From Lepiota brunneoincarnata (lineage: Eukaryota > Basidiomycota > Agaricomycetes > Agaricales > Agaricaceae): a stretch of DNA of 64,000 nt. The stretch's first letter is position 1. Each line of letters opens with the position of its first letter. A program made the translations under genes and the position numbers. The notes below the pieces were generated by a model, which ran no database searches, was not told where the DNA came from, and saw only the letters and a program-made list of their open reading frames with translations. Location of the stretch: assembly GCA_023014365.1 (NCBI GenBank), contig JAEBUN010000002.1:1426001-1490000 (forward strand), read 5' to 3'. Positions 11,391 through 24,000 of the stretch are shown here, in pieces.

Positions 11391-11908
11391 TTTTTTTGTA
11401 CTCTGCATTTATATACCGCAACAAGCAAACTAGTGCTAAGAAGCGGTGGGCCCACTGTATTAACAGATGGGCCCCCTCGAGAGGTGAATTATCTACATGG
11501 GTAAAAGTCTGAAAAAAAATGTGGAGGTTTCTAATAGTGTGGTGTACTCTACGCGATAGTGAAGCGGCATCTGTAGCGAAAGCCGGCGAGAAGTAGAAAA
11601 ACTAATAAAATTAAAATGAGATGAAGCAAGTGAGACCCAGATGACGCGTGTGGCTAGTTGTGATTTAGCCCATCCGGTTCCCTTTCCCCTGTAGTTTGGT
11701 CATCGTGAGGGATGTCATTGATGTCCGGGTGTCGTCGTTGGGGTAGTCCCTTGCCAGTTTTTGTGTATGCCCCTAATTTTTCCAGAAAAGTTGCTAATGT
11801 CATTATGCCGTCCCTAGTGCCTAGGATGTCTGGGAGGTAGAGTCTTTCAGAGACCTCTTTCAGGATGTGTCGATGTTGTTCCTATAGTGGGCAGCTGCAG
11901 AGTATGTG
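11391..11908 (-). mobile_element. 5'-truncated non-LTR retrotransposon (LINE) fragment
   Basis: A 518-base insert lying on the minus strand. Its left edge is a T-run (11389-11397, the reversed poly-A tail) and it is bounded by a 12-14 base direct repeat, the classic pattern of target-primed reverse transcription. Minus-strand frame 11908-11654 reads as the C-terminal end of a fungal LINE reverse-transcriptase ORF: a Cys-rich ILCSCPL, then EQHRHILKEVSERLYLPDILG, then GIMTLATFLEKLGAYTKTGKG, and a polar end with stop at 11656-11654. One in-frame TAG at 11884-11882 interrupts it, so the copy is dead. Upstream ORF sequence is lacking, as expected for 5' truncation. It sits in the spacer between ceramide synthase and the Rex3-like gene. 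The repeat and T-run are seen directly; the LINE family call is from recognition. Confidence 0.7.
11446..11455. repeat. Perfect 10-base palindrome GTGGGCCCAC
   Basis: A perfect palindrome in the 3' untranslated part of the LINE fragment, followed 10 bases later by a second GGGCCC core. It may be a relic of a 3' stem of the element; no function can be claimed. Confidence 0.4.
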
Positions 11909-11922
11909 CACGTGATACACTT
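11909..11922. repeat. Right target-site duplication of LINE fragment
   Basis: Second copy of cacgtgatacactt, 15 bases before the start codon of the Rex3-like gene. Together with 11377-11390 it brackets the LINE fragment and shows that the original site held a single CACGTG box close to the start of the exonuclease gene. Confidence 0.75.
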
Positions 11923-11936
11923 GCCTCTGGTCCACC

Positions 11937-13810
11937 ATGTTTCCGGTGATTGGGCTCTTCCACACCCTCGCATGTCCAGAGCACAACTGCCCCAGAACAC
12001 AATGTCTCTTTTCTCACAGAAAAATTGAAGAACTCCCTCCACCCTACACCCTCGATATATCTATCCCAGAGTCAGCTCCAGCCCAGCCAAAGCCCTCTTC
12101 ATCTCAGCAGGTCAAGCGCCAGATAGCACAGACGCCTATTACCAGCCCCGCTTCCCCCCGTCCTCTTACGAGTGAACCCCCTCGCAAGCTCCAAAGAGTT
12201 GGATCAACACAAAAACCTGTTGCTGTCCCAACAACCTCTCAAACAACTGTCCGTGCTCTTTAACACAACCCTCGGGTATTCTGAAAAACACATCGTACAG
12301 AATGGCGTTCCAGTCCTCCGCGTTAATGCTGCACGATCCCTCGTTCCTATCCCGGTCAGACAGGTCCGCTTACGACTATCTTGATCCACCGTCTTCTGAC
12401 CTAGCTTCTGCTCCCAGACCATGCTCAAGACCTTATATGAACACTTTGTTGTTCTATACGCCTCCATTTCTCCCTTGAGTCCAAGCATCGCCGCAGAGCA
12501 TGCCCTCAAGCAGGAAGACGAAATCTACAAAAAATCGAGTATACCCACTTACCGAAATGTAAAATGTTCCTTTTGTCTTCTGTTGTGATGCTTACCTCGT
12601 CAGGCCGTTATACAATGTGTGGCTGCAATTAAACGTCGGCCTGTACCAACTTCGTTGTCTCATCCCTCAGTAGGTACTGAGGACGATATCAAGGCTCGCG
12701 CAGAACAGGCCAAGTCTCTCCAGACTCTAGCTCTTTCTCGGCAACACCTCGAACCATTGTTGCTCTCGAGAGAAGACATGGAAAAGTGGGGTTATTTTGT
12801 TGATGTACCCGACTTTACCGGAGGCCAACAACCGAGTCTTGAGGGCAAGATTATGAAGTGCGAACGGTGTTCTCAACCATTTCAGGTTAGTCAAATAGGC
12901 CCTGCTGCGGAGTGCCTCTATCACTGGGGCAAACCGCAAACATCGAAAGCCGGTGGTCAGCATCCTTTTGACCTGTCTTCACTCCGCCTCACCAAAACTT
13001 GTTAAGGGGAGAAGATACGCATATATACCTGTTGCTCTCGACCGGTTGCCGAAAGTGAAGGTTGTGTTCACGGTCGTCACGTTTTCTACGAGTCGGCACC
13101 TGAAGACCTCCACTCTCGACATGCTTTTTCGACGCTGCGGCCCCCTGAACCATCGGACTCGGCGCTTGATATTGCTGCCATGGACTGTGAGATGATACAC
13201 ACAACAGGAGGCCTGCGAGTAGCTCGTGTGTCAATCATTGATGGCAAAGGCAAACAAGTATTTGACGAGCACATACGAATGGACGATGATGTGTATGTCA
13301 TGTATGTACTCCGATTCCTGAATTCTTTTCTTCTTGGCTCGACCCTCATCGCTTTTGTAAAGTGATTATATAACCCAATTCTCTGGCATCACGGAGGAAT
13401 CACATTCCAAAGCTATATTGCCTCTATCCTCCATCCGGAAGTCACTGGACTCTCTTATCAACTCCGATACTATCCTAGTCGGCCATGCCCTCGACAATGA
13501 TTTGAAAACAATGCGTATCATTCACGATAAATGTGTTGACACTGCCATTCTTTTTCCCCATCGAGCAGGTCCGCCGTATCGTAGGGCACTGCGGGATCTG
13601 TAGGTACACTTTGAATTACATCCTCTCTCACAAGTTTTAAGCAATGCATCTAGTGTTCGAGAAAAACTAGGGAGGCTAATCCAAACAGGTGACACCTCCG
13701 TCGGTCATTCATCGGTAGAAGATGCAGCAGCCTCACTCGACCTCGTGCGGTGGTACATACTCGACCGTACATCAAACGGCCCAAGACTTTCTACTTCTAC
13801 TACCACATAG
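11937..13810 (+). CDS. REX3: RNA exonuclease, Rex3/Rexo1 family (DEDDh)
   Basis: The N-terminus has a CCCH zinc finger (CPEHNCPRTQCLFSH), followed by a Pro/Ser-rich linker, the helical segment DIKARAEQAKSLQTLALSR, a second zinc-binding part (CERCSQPFQV... HWGK... CCSRP), and then the exonuclease domain: motif I MDCEM, motif II GHALDNDLKTM, motif III HSSVEDAAASLDLV with the acidic Asp. Splicing AT|T GAT TAT at the 13,300-13,360 intron restores VYVIDYITQFSG, and the CT|T GTT CGA join restores RDLVREKLG. The enzyme trims 3' ends of structured RNAs such as RNase MRP RNA and snoRNAs. All DEDDh residues are visible, so it should be active. The start lies 15 bases downstream of the LINE target duplication, and the 5' untranslated region must therefore include, or begin after, the insertion. 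Confidence 0.85.
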
Positions 13811-13999
13811 AATCTCATTATCCTGATGGTGTCATCCCCTTCTTGCGATAGATGTCCTCTGCCGTCTTCATTCACCCTACGCCTACATATCCCGCGTTCT
13901 TTGTAATTATCCCCCCGCCATTTGTATATAGATATCATTTTGGATGTGTTTGTAATACAGGTATTGAGTGTCCTACAATACAAGTACAGATACAGCAGG

Positions 14000-15498
14000 T
14001 TAAAATAGGGTTATCGAGACCACTTGGGAGGATTCTAGAACCTCGAGGATGATGCCGTCATAGCCATACACTGCGTACTTATGATTAATGAACTTTTGCA
14101 TAAAGAAACGTACATACAACGGGTGGTTGGGTTAGGGAGTTGGAGACCGTCCTCCTCATCCGTCCGATTGAGGTGCATTGATGGTGGAGGTTCTCTTGGG
14201 CCTAGAAAATGGCTAATAGTCTCAAACTGGGGAGATAAAACAGTGAGCGACTGGAGTGTTTGAAGTCTCTGATGCTTACTCGTTCATAAAATCGCTTCTT
14301 CGGAGGCGTGTCTTGGGGAATTTAGTAATGGAGAGGGCGGAAAAGAGAAAAGATCTACCATCTTCGTCGTCTTCCGGTTCCCCTTCGATTTCCCAGTTAC
14401 ATCGTTTGTATCGTTGGAACAAGGGCGATCCGGGCTGGAAGGACGTTCAGCGCCTTGGGATGAGCATAGCGAAGTGGACCCACTCACAGTATTTGTGTGC
14501 ACAATTATTTTCTTCACGACGTGGGTGCTGCCCGAGATGAAAAAGTCTAGGCCATGTTGGAAGTAGTTGTAGAAGTCTATAAAAGAAAGATAAATGTGCA
14601 AATATGATATGGAGGGGAAAGTCGTACAGTCAGAATCCCCAGCTTGACTCTCCCCTTTATCCGAAGAGTGGATGGTCATACGCTCATCCTCTTTGTAGTG
14701 TACTCTCAGAGGCCGCCCGAGGTCGAGTGTTAGGTCTTGGGCTGTCGTTCCATTCAGGCGGATGCGTAAAGGTTTGGTATCGGCCGGATAAAAGTAGAGT
14801 CGAATTCCATCATGGACCTATAGTAGGGCGTCAAACGGGATCTATTAGAGAGGGTAACTCTGACCTTTATTATCGCCCGCGAGATGTCACCATGCATAGC
14901 AGGGCACTCTACTACCTCGTCCAATGCATCCTGTGCCTTGGCATCGTTCCACTTCTGCGAAACCAATAGTCTCTTGACTTCCTGGGAACGATCTTCGACT
15001 TGTTTCCCTTTCAACAGATCGTTCCCAAGTCCATCTTCCTCGAAGCTAAACCACAGCCCCGGATACCGGAGATCATCACCAGTGGGATACGTCGGACCGA
15101 ACGTTCGACTGACATTAACCCTCCTCAGGACCTCCTTGGGGGAGGACAGAATGGTGTCTTTGTATTTCACGATTAGGGATGGTGTGGTGTCTTGGAGTTT
15201 GCGAAGACAGATGGTGTGGAGTCGTTGATGTTTCCCGGAGAAGAGGAGGTCAATGTGTGGGCGAAGTTGGAGGATGACGGGAGTTGTGGCGGATGTGTCT
15301 GGGTCGTATTTGATGTCGATCTGGGGGAAATGGTGTTGCATCCGCCGGAGGGTGTCAAGAATTGTCCAGAGGGATGCACCTTGGTGTAATGTTATTGTTA
15401 GTCTCTGCTGGGGAGGCGAGGTGGCATGTGGACATACCGATTTCAAAGATGCCTATGCCTGAGCCCGGACGGATGTCGAACTCGAGGGTGGAGAACAT
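14000..15498 (-). CDS. UPF0183 family protein (PHAF1/C16orf70 homologue)
   Basis: Starts MFSTLEFDIRPGSGIGIFEI and splices to GASLWTILDTLRRMQHHFP, then IDLLFSGKHQRLHTICLRKL, GPTYPTG, PGLWFSFEEDGLG, HDGIRLYFYP, DYFYNYFQHGLDFFISG, KKIIVHTNTPGSPLFQRYKR, CNWEIEGE and finally LYGYDGIILEVLESS. These are the conserved blocks of UPF0183, in order and complete. The animal member PHAF1 binds phosphoinositides with BCAS3 on forming autophagosomes; the fungal role is not established. Seven or so short introns were needed; the last exon (down to stop 14000-14002) was set by the conserved 'YGYDGIILEV' block. Divergent from the polymerase epsilon subunit gene with 103 bases between start codons. Confidence 0.85.
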
Positions 15499-15601
15499 TG
15501 TGGCTGGAGGTGAGGGAGCTCAGCTGGGACTGCCTTAATTGGCAGTGACGCGTTGGCCGATAATTGATCCCGTCGGACGCGTCGTAGACCCCGCTACCTA
15601 C

Positions 15602-17477
15602 ATGGCTGATGCGAGACAGAGAACGATTATCAAGGTGTGTTTGGCTCTGGTCGAAAGGGATCCTGCTGAAGAGGGGATGTTCCTCCAGGTCTTTAGGAAA
15701 TATAGCAATGCACTCGGACCAGATACGCTTACTTTCATCGAGGAAATCCTTGAAGAGCATGATATCGTGGAAGAGGACCTTGAATCGAGCTTAGAGACTC
15801 TTGCTAGGGAATACAATAAGCAAGATGGTAAGATGTTCGTGTGCTTGAGCCAAAAAGAAAAAAATAATCGTGCGCAGATGCGACTATGAAGGTTTCAGTG
15901 GAAGTGCTGCGGCGGGTGTATGAGGCTCTGCAGGACCAGGATGACGGTGGTGAGCTGCACAGGGATGGGCTGAATCCGGAGAACCATTTATTTTTTATCG
16001 ACGCGTACGAGATGCCGAAGTGGCATTGGTCGAATGAGCGGGGTGCTTTCGAGCGGTGAGTTGGCTTGCTTATCGTTGTGCGACTTCCTGACGTTCCTAC
16101 AGTGCATTAGGTCCACTCTCGATTTCAGCGACGCCTGAATCGAGAATAGCTGCCATTCGGGACAGACTCAATGTGATCCGACAGTGTGTGCTACGGAACG
16201 AACATTTCGCTCCATCGACGATACCCTCAAAAGATCGAGAGAAACTGGTGACCTTGAAGTCTACGAAGCAATTATTGGGAAGACCGGGTCAGAGGTTTTT
16301 GTTGCTGGGAATGCTTACACACAACAAGGAGGGAAAGATGTGTCTGGAAGACACAGATGGGAGTGTTGTGTTGGATTACTCTGACCTGGTGAGTGATGCT
16401 ATGTCCAGCAGTGACCAGCAAGGTTTTTAAGCCGCTAGGATGAACCTGGCGATGGGTTGTATACCGAAGGTTGCTTTGCGCTAGTGGAAGGAGAGTATAC
16501 AGAAGATGCTACATTAAAGGTTGTCGCAATCGGACAACCTCCTTCAGAGACTCGTGCTACAGCTCGGTAAGCACCCTCTTCCATGTTACTACACTTTTCT
16601 TAAGCCCCCTAGGTCAATATATGGCCATATCGACTTCCTCGGAAAAGGCTCGACTTCGATACTTGAGGATGTCAGTCTAGATATGCGACCGTAGTAGATG
16701 ACGCTCACATTCTGATACAGGCTCATCTCGCTGTTCGTGTTCGGGAAGAGTTACAAGACTTGCACTTCTTTTTTTTATCGGACGTGTGGTTGGATGTTCC
16801 AGAGACACTCGGAAACCTGCGGAGGATGTTTGACAATTGCATCGAGAATGACTTCATACCCAAAGCTATTGTGCTATGTGGCAATTTCTCAAGCAAGTCA
16901 ATAGCCCAGGGCAGTGGTAGGGATATACAGAGGTATCAGGGTATGCATAGGTTGGCTTCCCTGTATGGTCATCTTTTTACTGAACCTTGAGTAGATGGAT
17001 TTGATGAGCTCGCGAGTCTTATCGCTGAATATCCCCAAGTGACCCGCACTACACATTTCGTGATAGTACCAGGACCTCTCGATCTCACTCTCAGTTCGAT
17101 ACTCCCACGTAGGCCAATCATGTCGGGCTTCACGAACAAACTGAGCAAGATCCCCAAAATCCATTTCGCAACAAACCCTTGTCGCATAAAATTTTTTGAT
17201 CAAGAGATTGTAATTTTCAGGGAAGATCTGATGTCTAAGATGTTGCGCAATGTTGTAGGTACGAAACCGAATATTTCTGGGATAGATTTAAAACAATTTG
17301 TGAGTGTTGTTCTTTCATCTCGTGCTTCGATTTTGATCACTACAGCTCGTACAAACGATACTGGATCAAGGGCATTTGAGCCCTTTGGCGTTGAATATCC
17401 AGCCTGTCTTGGCGGATTATGATCACTCGCTGCGTCTATATCCGTTGCCAACGGCGGTGCGTGAACAGTTTCCCTAA
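15602..17477 (+). CDS. DPB2: DNA polymerase epsilon subunit B
   Basis: The start [11 protein letters not shown] splices over an intron (donor gtgtgtttg) to [25 protein letters not shown], the N-terminal helical domain of Dpb2/POLE2 that contacts the CMG helicase. Next comes the OB fold ([54 protein letters not shown]) and the inactive calpeptin-like phosphoesterase domain ([83 protein letters not shown]). As in the family, the metal-ligand motifs are degraded (CGNF in place of GNHD). The protein is a structural subunit of the leading-strand polymerase. A longer frame opens upstream of 15602 but lacks an ATG and runs into the shared promoter. Confidence 0.92.
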
Positions 17478-18067
17478 ATTAAACATGAAGCCGATACTAA
17501 AAGCCTGATAGCTTGTGCTCGCGGATAAATATGACAGATACAAGTTAACCTACATGGGTTGTCACGTATTCAACCCTGGAAGTTTCACAAACAATACGCC
17601 CGTTTTCTGGATGTATAAGCCAGCAGAGCTAAATTCTGAAGAATGGTGATGTGTCATTTGATCTTATTTTTCTGCGGCAACTGACACACGACAAGTGTTC
17701 TCGATGTGCCAACCGATGATTGATAGTTTTCTCTGGCGGCTTGAATGTGAATCTTCCTAAGTGCAATATGTATCTTACATACTTAAGCGCTCCGTGTGGA
17801 AACAATTCCCAAAGTGGAAAGTGATCCAAGCTAAGGGACGTGTGGCACCCGTGGTTGAGCACGTTTGCACCGACACTACTCTTGTTCCACAAATCTAATC
17901 TCGAGCAATCCCTCTCTTCTCTTCTTGTTTCGGGCCACCACTGCACGTGGATGAATTAGCGTATCTGATCACCGAGAATCGTACGCGTTCCGAGTCTGTG
18001 GCTATTCATAGAGCTCCAGCTTGCTGAACTGTCTTCCTCCCCCCTCTCCGTCTCCCATACGCACTCC
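17478..18067. other. Spacer upstream of BLTP2 gene
   Basis: About 590 bases between the DPB2 stop and the start of the giant gene. It must hold the DPB2 3' end and the BLTP2 promoter. A minus-strand frame of about 105 codons (17946-17629) is open, but the product has no recognisable features. Just before the ATG the sequence is pyrimidine-rich (cttcctcccccctctccgtctccc), typical of fungal 5' leaders. Confidence 0.5.
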
Positions 18068-21000
18068 ATGACTCGATGGAACATCCACAATACTCTATAC
18101 TCTCTCTTTCACATTCTCTTTATCGGGGACCCGCAAGCTCCCTGGTCGACCTTTCTTGTATGGTTCGTCCGAGCCATCACGATTTCGCTACTCTTGCGAA
18201 CTTATATCGCTCCGTGGTCCTTGGCATTGATGTCAAAGCACATACGCGCAAGGAGCATCAGTTTGCGGTCGATTAAAGGCTTGTACTTCCGGAGGGGGAG
18301 GTGGATATGTCGGGCGGAGAGGATTGGGTATGTGTTTGGTGTCGTGGACGGCGAGAGACATTTGACCGTTCGGATTGACGGTTTGAAAATCGAGATGCAA
18401 AAGGCATCAGAGGAGACGAAAGTCAAGAAGCGTCGGCATCAACGTAACCTGACTTTGGCAGACTTACATCCCTCGCCGTTGGCTGCTCGGCTATGGGGAG
18501 TTGTCACCAAGATTGCATTGCGCCTTGAACCATGGCTTCGTCCCTTGATTCGCACATACGTCGTTGCATGTCTTCGCATCGGGATACAATGGTTGCCTGC
18601 GGTCACCCAAGCGTTGTCGTTTGAATTGCGTTCGACTGTTTTCGCCGTGGCCCAGATCCCTGGAACGCAAGTGATAGCGGATGGGATCAATTTGCATGCC
18701 GCATTGGAATTGACGCAAGTCGAGAGTGTCTTGGACCCTGCGGTTGTGGGGAGTGTACCACCTCAGTCGGACTCGTGGAGGTTTTACGGCATGGCGGCGT
18801 GGAAGAGGCGGATGACAGAGAGTTTCCAGAGGGCATTGGATATTGCCTGGGGGCGCACGCGAGGCACCGTGACGGTCAGTTTCAAGCTGAGTGATGTCGT
18901 TGGTACGACGTCCATACGACAACCTCAAACCGGTATGTTGTCCTTTTGCGCAGAACGGGGATGGGACTGATGTTATCTTGGTAGGGCATGAGAGAAGCAG
19001 GAATTTTCTTCTTCTGCCTGGCACGGTTGCGCTTGGGGGAGACTTGCATTTTCATGCGCAAACTGCCACTGTTGATGCGAATAGCATTATGCTGGAATCG
19101 AAAGTGGAAGAAATTGCTATGAACGTGGACCTCCTTAATGATATACTTCGAGCGGTCATTCCTCCTCGAGTGCCACCAGTATTCAGGTCAGATGTCACTC
19201 CTGTTTCGTCACCTGCTACTCCGCCGTCGTCACTGGGCGAGGATGAATCTGTCGGTGTGGACGCCCGGACTGCTACAAAGCGCTCAAGATCGTCGACTAT
19301 ATTTTCGAGTCATTTTCTTCCTGTTTCAGCTACAGGTTCTTTCCTGTCTCTTGAAAACAGGCTATTGTCCCCCAAGTCCGGTGCCTCTCCCTTCTTCAAG
19401 GCGCTATCTGTAAGTCCTTCGTGATCACTGGTCGAGATGTTCTGACATTCGTAGTCCTCGCTTTCTTCAAGAGGGAGAATTTTTGCCCAGCCCAGCAGGA
19501 GGCTTAAAGATATCAACTACAAGGTAGGCTGATCCGAACGACTAATTTATACTGTTGTATTCATTTTCCCTCAGTCACCACTATCCACCATTCGCTCTAT
19601 CAACATTCAAGTTTCCGTTGTGGCACTATCCTTCAGTTCGTCGGTTGACGAGGCAATTTCTTACGAAACTTCTATCAAAGATCTCTCTGCGGATTTTCAC
19701 CCAAGCAACACAGCCAAGGATCACTTGCATGCCCAATGGTTGGGTCGTACCCCTCCACAAGAGTGCTTTGACGCCGAAACCTATGGCCTCAATCTTCGAG
19801 TTACAACCGTCAAGTTGGAAAGGCGCAAGAGAGGCAATACTTTCCCTGTAATTACCCTGGGTTCCATTGATTTCCAGGCAGTGTTCTCTCAGTGGCCATC
19901 CCCTTGGTTGACATCCTCCAGCTTCATGGCAGGCGACCCCAATGCACCCTTCTTGGCAGCATCTCTGAAGATAGGCGGGGTTGAGCTTACAGACCGTTTG
20001 GACGATTTACGAGACTTCCTTCAAAGTCAAATTTCTAAACCTAGGGGGCCGGCTCCTAAAGAAGCTATGTTGGCGAAAATTGATGGCTTGCAGTGGCCCA
20101 GCTGCTCTATGCAAGTCAACTGTGGTGCCGTTTGTGCGCGTGTAGTCTGTGATACCGGTAGAGGACAGGACTCGAGCACTTTGGAAATGAGAACCAATGG
20201 GTTCAGTTTCGGGTTGAGAGCTAACTATTATTCGTGTTCAGTGCTACCTCCTGACTCGTCGCCACCGGATTCTGCTCGCTTGACGAGCTTATTTTCCTTT
20301 CACTTAGACCCAATTCTTCTGCGTGTGCGTTCTGGGTGGGCGTCCGTCGGTTATGCATCAGATAATGAATTTCTGAGTGATCCGGCTGTCCTCTCCATTG
20401 GTGCAGTCGAGGTTACCGGAGATGTTGTTGCTGATGCTAGAGAGGAACTCGACATGTATAGGATCGTTGGAGCTTCTATTTTCTGCCGTGTGCATGCTAT
20501 TATCGACACATTTTGCATCGAGTTGTGGCATGCAGCTTCTGTTTCTGCTGTAGTCCATCTGCTTGGGATGCTGCCCACAAACTCCCAGGCCCCCGTTATC
20601 ACAGAAACCGAGAGTCCTACATCCCTTTCGTTCCCTCCCGGCATCAGGGCCTCGATATCTTTAGCGCGTTTTATCGTGGTAATCACTGCACCCGATATCA
20701 ATCCCAAGGAAACTGATCTCTCGCGAGGTGTTGGAATCAGGACACTTGTTTCCTTGGAGCTCTATGCTCTCAACTCGAAGCAGATTCATCACATAGAAGA
20801 CTTAAAACGGGCCGAGTTACGAGCGAAACTCCGACTCGCGCCGGAGAGGTCTACGGACATAATTGCCGTTTCGAAAGAGTCTGACGACTTGAAAGACGTC
20901 TTCGCTCTTGCCCGGTTAACTCTGAGGGACTTGGTGATTCGCAGCGCTGTAGCGACTCAGTTCGAGTCGGATGATCCCTTCCTGGCCGGACGGGATGATC

Positions 21001-24000
21001 TCTACCCTACAGAACAGGAATTCGTCCGCGTCGAGACTGTGAACACGGACTTCTCATTTGTGAGTTCCTCGGATGAGACCATATCCAGCAACCCCGGTCG
21101 TATCTCCGTCGACATTCCGCTTGTACAAGGAAATTTCCAACTGGGCAGTGTTTATAGCGCTTTGCTTGCTCTCCAGACATTGCAAACACTCGCAAAGGTC
21201 CGACCGCCGTCCTATACTCACGACACGCAGGAGTCATGTGTGTCCCGGTGGTCGACTCAGTGTCGGATCCACACCGTCCATTTCTTCTGGGCTCTGCCCA
21301 ATAAGGCTGTTATCTCTCGGCTCGAAGATGTGTCTTTCAACTTGCTACCAGGGCGAACCGTCCACACCCATTTTACATCCTTGGTGTTCTGGGTTCCTCT
21401 CTCAGTGTCTGTGGATAAATGGAAGCATGACCTTGATCCAAAATGGGACGAACTGCTCACGCTCCATCAGTGGGATATTACATTGCCTGTGGCAGACCAT
21501 TCGGTTTCTGTTGCAGCCAAGGGCGACAGTTTACGCTTGCGCATCCCTTATGGTTATGTACTGGCTGATTTGTTACTCGATGTGACTGTGGTGGCCAAAG
21601 CGATCAAGCATCTCGGCCATATTGTCAAGTCCGGCGTATTTACGAACCTGCCCATACCCGAGTCCGAAGGACCCAAACTTACACCCAATATGACATTTGA
21701 CGTTCGCCATTTCTGCATCGAAGCCATTGATGATCCATTCGAGGCTAAATTGGGCGCGATATGGAAGGTTGGATTGGAGGCAGTGAAACAACGTTTGGAG
21801 CGGGAGGAGGCCTTCGGTGCGAAGGTTGCCGCGATTAAAGCTACTGCAAATCGACCCGACGCGGAGACCGGAGTCGAACGCGACCATGACTATCGTTTTA
21901 CGGCCAGGCATACCGTCCCGGTAGAGGATGCGCGGCGACGGCTTGACGAGGTCCACTTTTTGGATTGGAAGTTCAGGCTACAGAATTTAACGACAGCTTG
22001 GTCGAGGCAAGAAAAAATGCTTCTTCATAGGCTTTATGGGCCTCATGCTACCAGCGGGAAGAGCCCCTTTCCGAAATCAGAGGTCGCTGTCGATCCAGAA
22101 GCCCCACCTCTCTTTAGGGTACTTATCACCTCCCTCAGCCTGTCTGTCTCCTTACCGTCATTCCCCCTGGATAAAATGCGAGACCTCCTTCACGAACAAG
22201 GGAAGGGCCTGCCGAGAGAGACCGAGTTCTCTCTTTTGATTCCGCTTCACATCAATTTTACGTTGAATTCGTTCAGAATTACTGTTCGTGACTATCCTAT
22301 TCCCTTGTTACATATCCAAGGAGCGGCGACCAGCAGATCACCGGCCTGCACTTTTGACTCCGATGTCGTTGTTGCTGAGGAAATGGGCTCCGAGTTCTCG
22401 GTGGATTGGGTCGAGTGCCCCGTGATTGCGGAGAATCAAGGCCTACAAGGCACAGCTCCTCTGATGCTTCATGTGCCAAAGACAATCATGCCTGTCAAAT
22501 CTTACGCCTGTCCGGATATCCACATCTCTACCTCACGCCCGACGATCCTCTCTTGGGGCGTTAGTTATAACCCAACGATACAGGATATCGTAAAGGTCAT
22601 AGAAACGTTGACGCCGAACCCCCGAGACCCATCTCCCCCGATCGGCTTTTGGGACAAAGTAAATTCTTTGATGTCATGTGCATTTCTTGTCTCCGAACTG
22701 AGAACATTTTTTCCCACCTTGGTTTAGCTACGACTAGTTGCCCATTGGAGGATCCGGTTTTTATTCCAAGGAGAAGTACGGTGCTACTTGAAAGGTAAGT
22801 TTCGACTAGCCTCGTTTTTGGAGGCGACTATCGAACGCTTGCTGCCAGGATCTCGAAGTCCGGTTCATGTTAATGACAATGGGGCGGGCTTTGTTCTCGT
22901 GTGGAAAGGGGCACCTCAGTTGCTAATTGGCCACCCAAATGACCAGAGGGAAATCTTTGAAGTCACCAGTGACATGATGCTGATTGCTATTCCAAGGTAA
23001 TATCATTTTAATGTACATCATCGCACACTGAGCAAGGGCATCAAGATTTGGCGAACCAGCGTCTGACGGTGTTTTGAATCTGACACAATCCTCGGCGAAT
23101 CCCTACCGGAAAATATGTGCTGAGCTCCATTCTGGTGTCCGCTATGGAATCGGTTTTGTTTTCGAGAGGACCTGTGACGCAGAATGCCCTAGCTGCCATG
23201 GAACGGCGTTCCAGAGGCAATGCAGGATCTTCAATTTCCTTCCTCATTATGCCATAAAGTTGGAAATCAAACCTAATAAACACACCACCAAGGTCAGTGT
23301 AGTATTTGCATCAACTAGTAGTGAATGAATCGCTGAATCCACTATCATAGGAAGTCGATGACTCCTATAGGGGTTTCCGCTCAGACTTTATCCACTTTTC
23401 TTTCTCACTTGCTGCCTCCACTAAAACACCACAGAGCGCTACGAATGCTTTGCACCTCACTCCTAAAGCGTTCGCTCATTTCTGGGCATGGTGCTCGCTT
23501 TTCGATAGCATTCCCACTTTGCGCATCCGCGTGGGTACCTACTTCCCACCTCGTACGATTACACCCAAATTCGGGAGGCATATAGCAACAATCAAGTATC
23601 GTATCACCCTCACCAAACTTTTCGTAATGCATGGATATATAGATGACTCTAGGGAAAGTGAGTAATCATCTCCTATATGGCCTTCAAGCTGATCAAGGTT
23701 TACCAGCGTGGACTGATGGCATAACGCCTTGGATCGGGGTTAAAGGGATGGCTGACGAGCTTCGAGTCGATATGCATCAACGAGATCAAGAGACGAAGGT
23801 CCGCGGTGTTGATCCTGACACGACCAAAATGGCACGTCGTAAACCTTTCTATGCAGCTGAAGTCGTGCTTAAAGGACTTGACCTGCAAACGATTCTTGCG
23901 ACATTCGACGAGCCACTCAAGACAGAAATCCCGATGGTTACTTTTCCACAAACGAGTAATTATCGTAAATACGAGGACCTTCCAAGGACCTCTCTCTCCT

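Noticed and set aside
11937..12000. LINE coding extending into the Rex3 first exon on the minus strand
   Set aside because: The minus-strand frame remains open there, but the target-site duplication ends the element at 11908 and the plus strand encodes the CCCH finger of Rex3.
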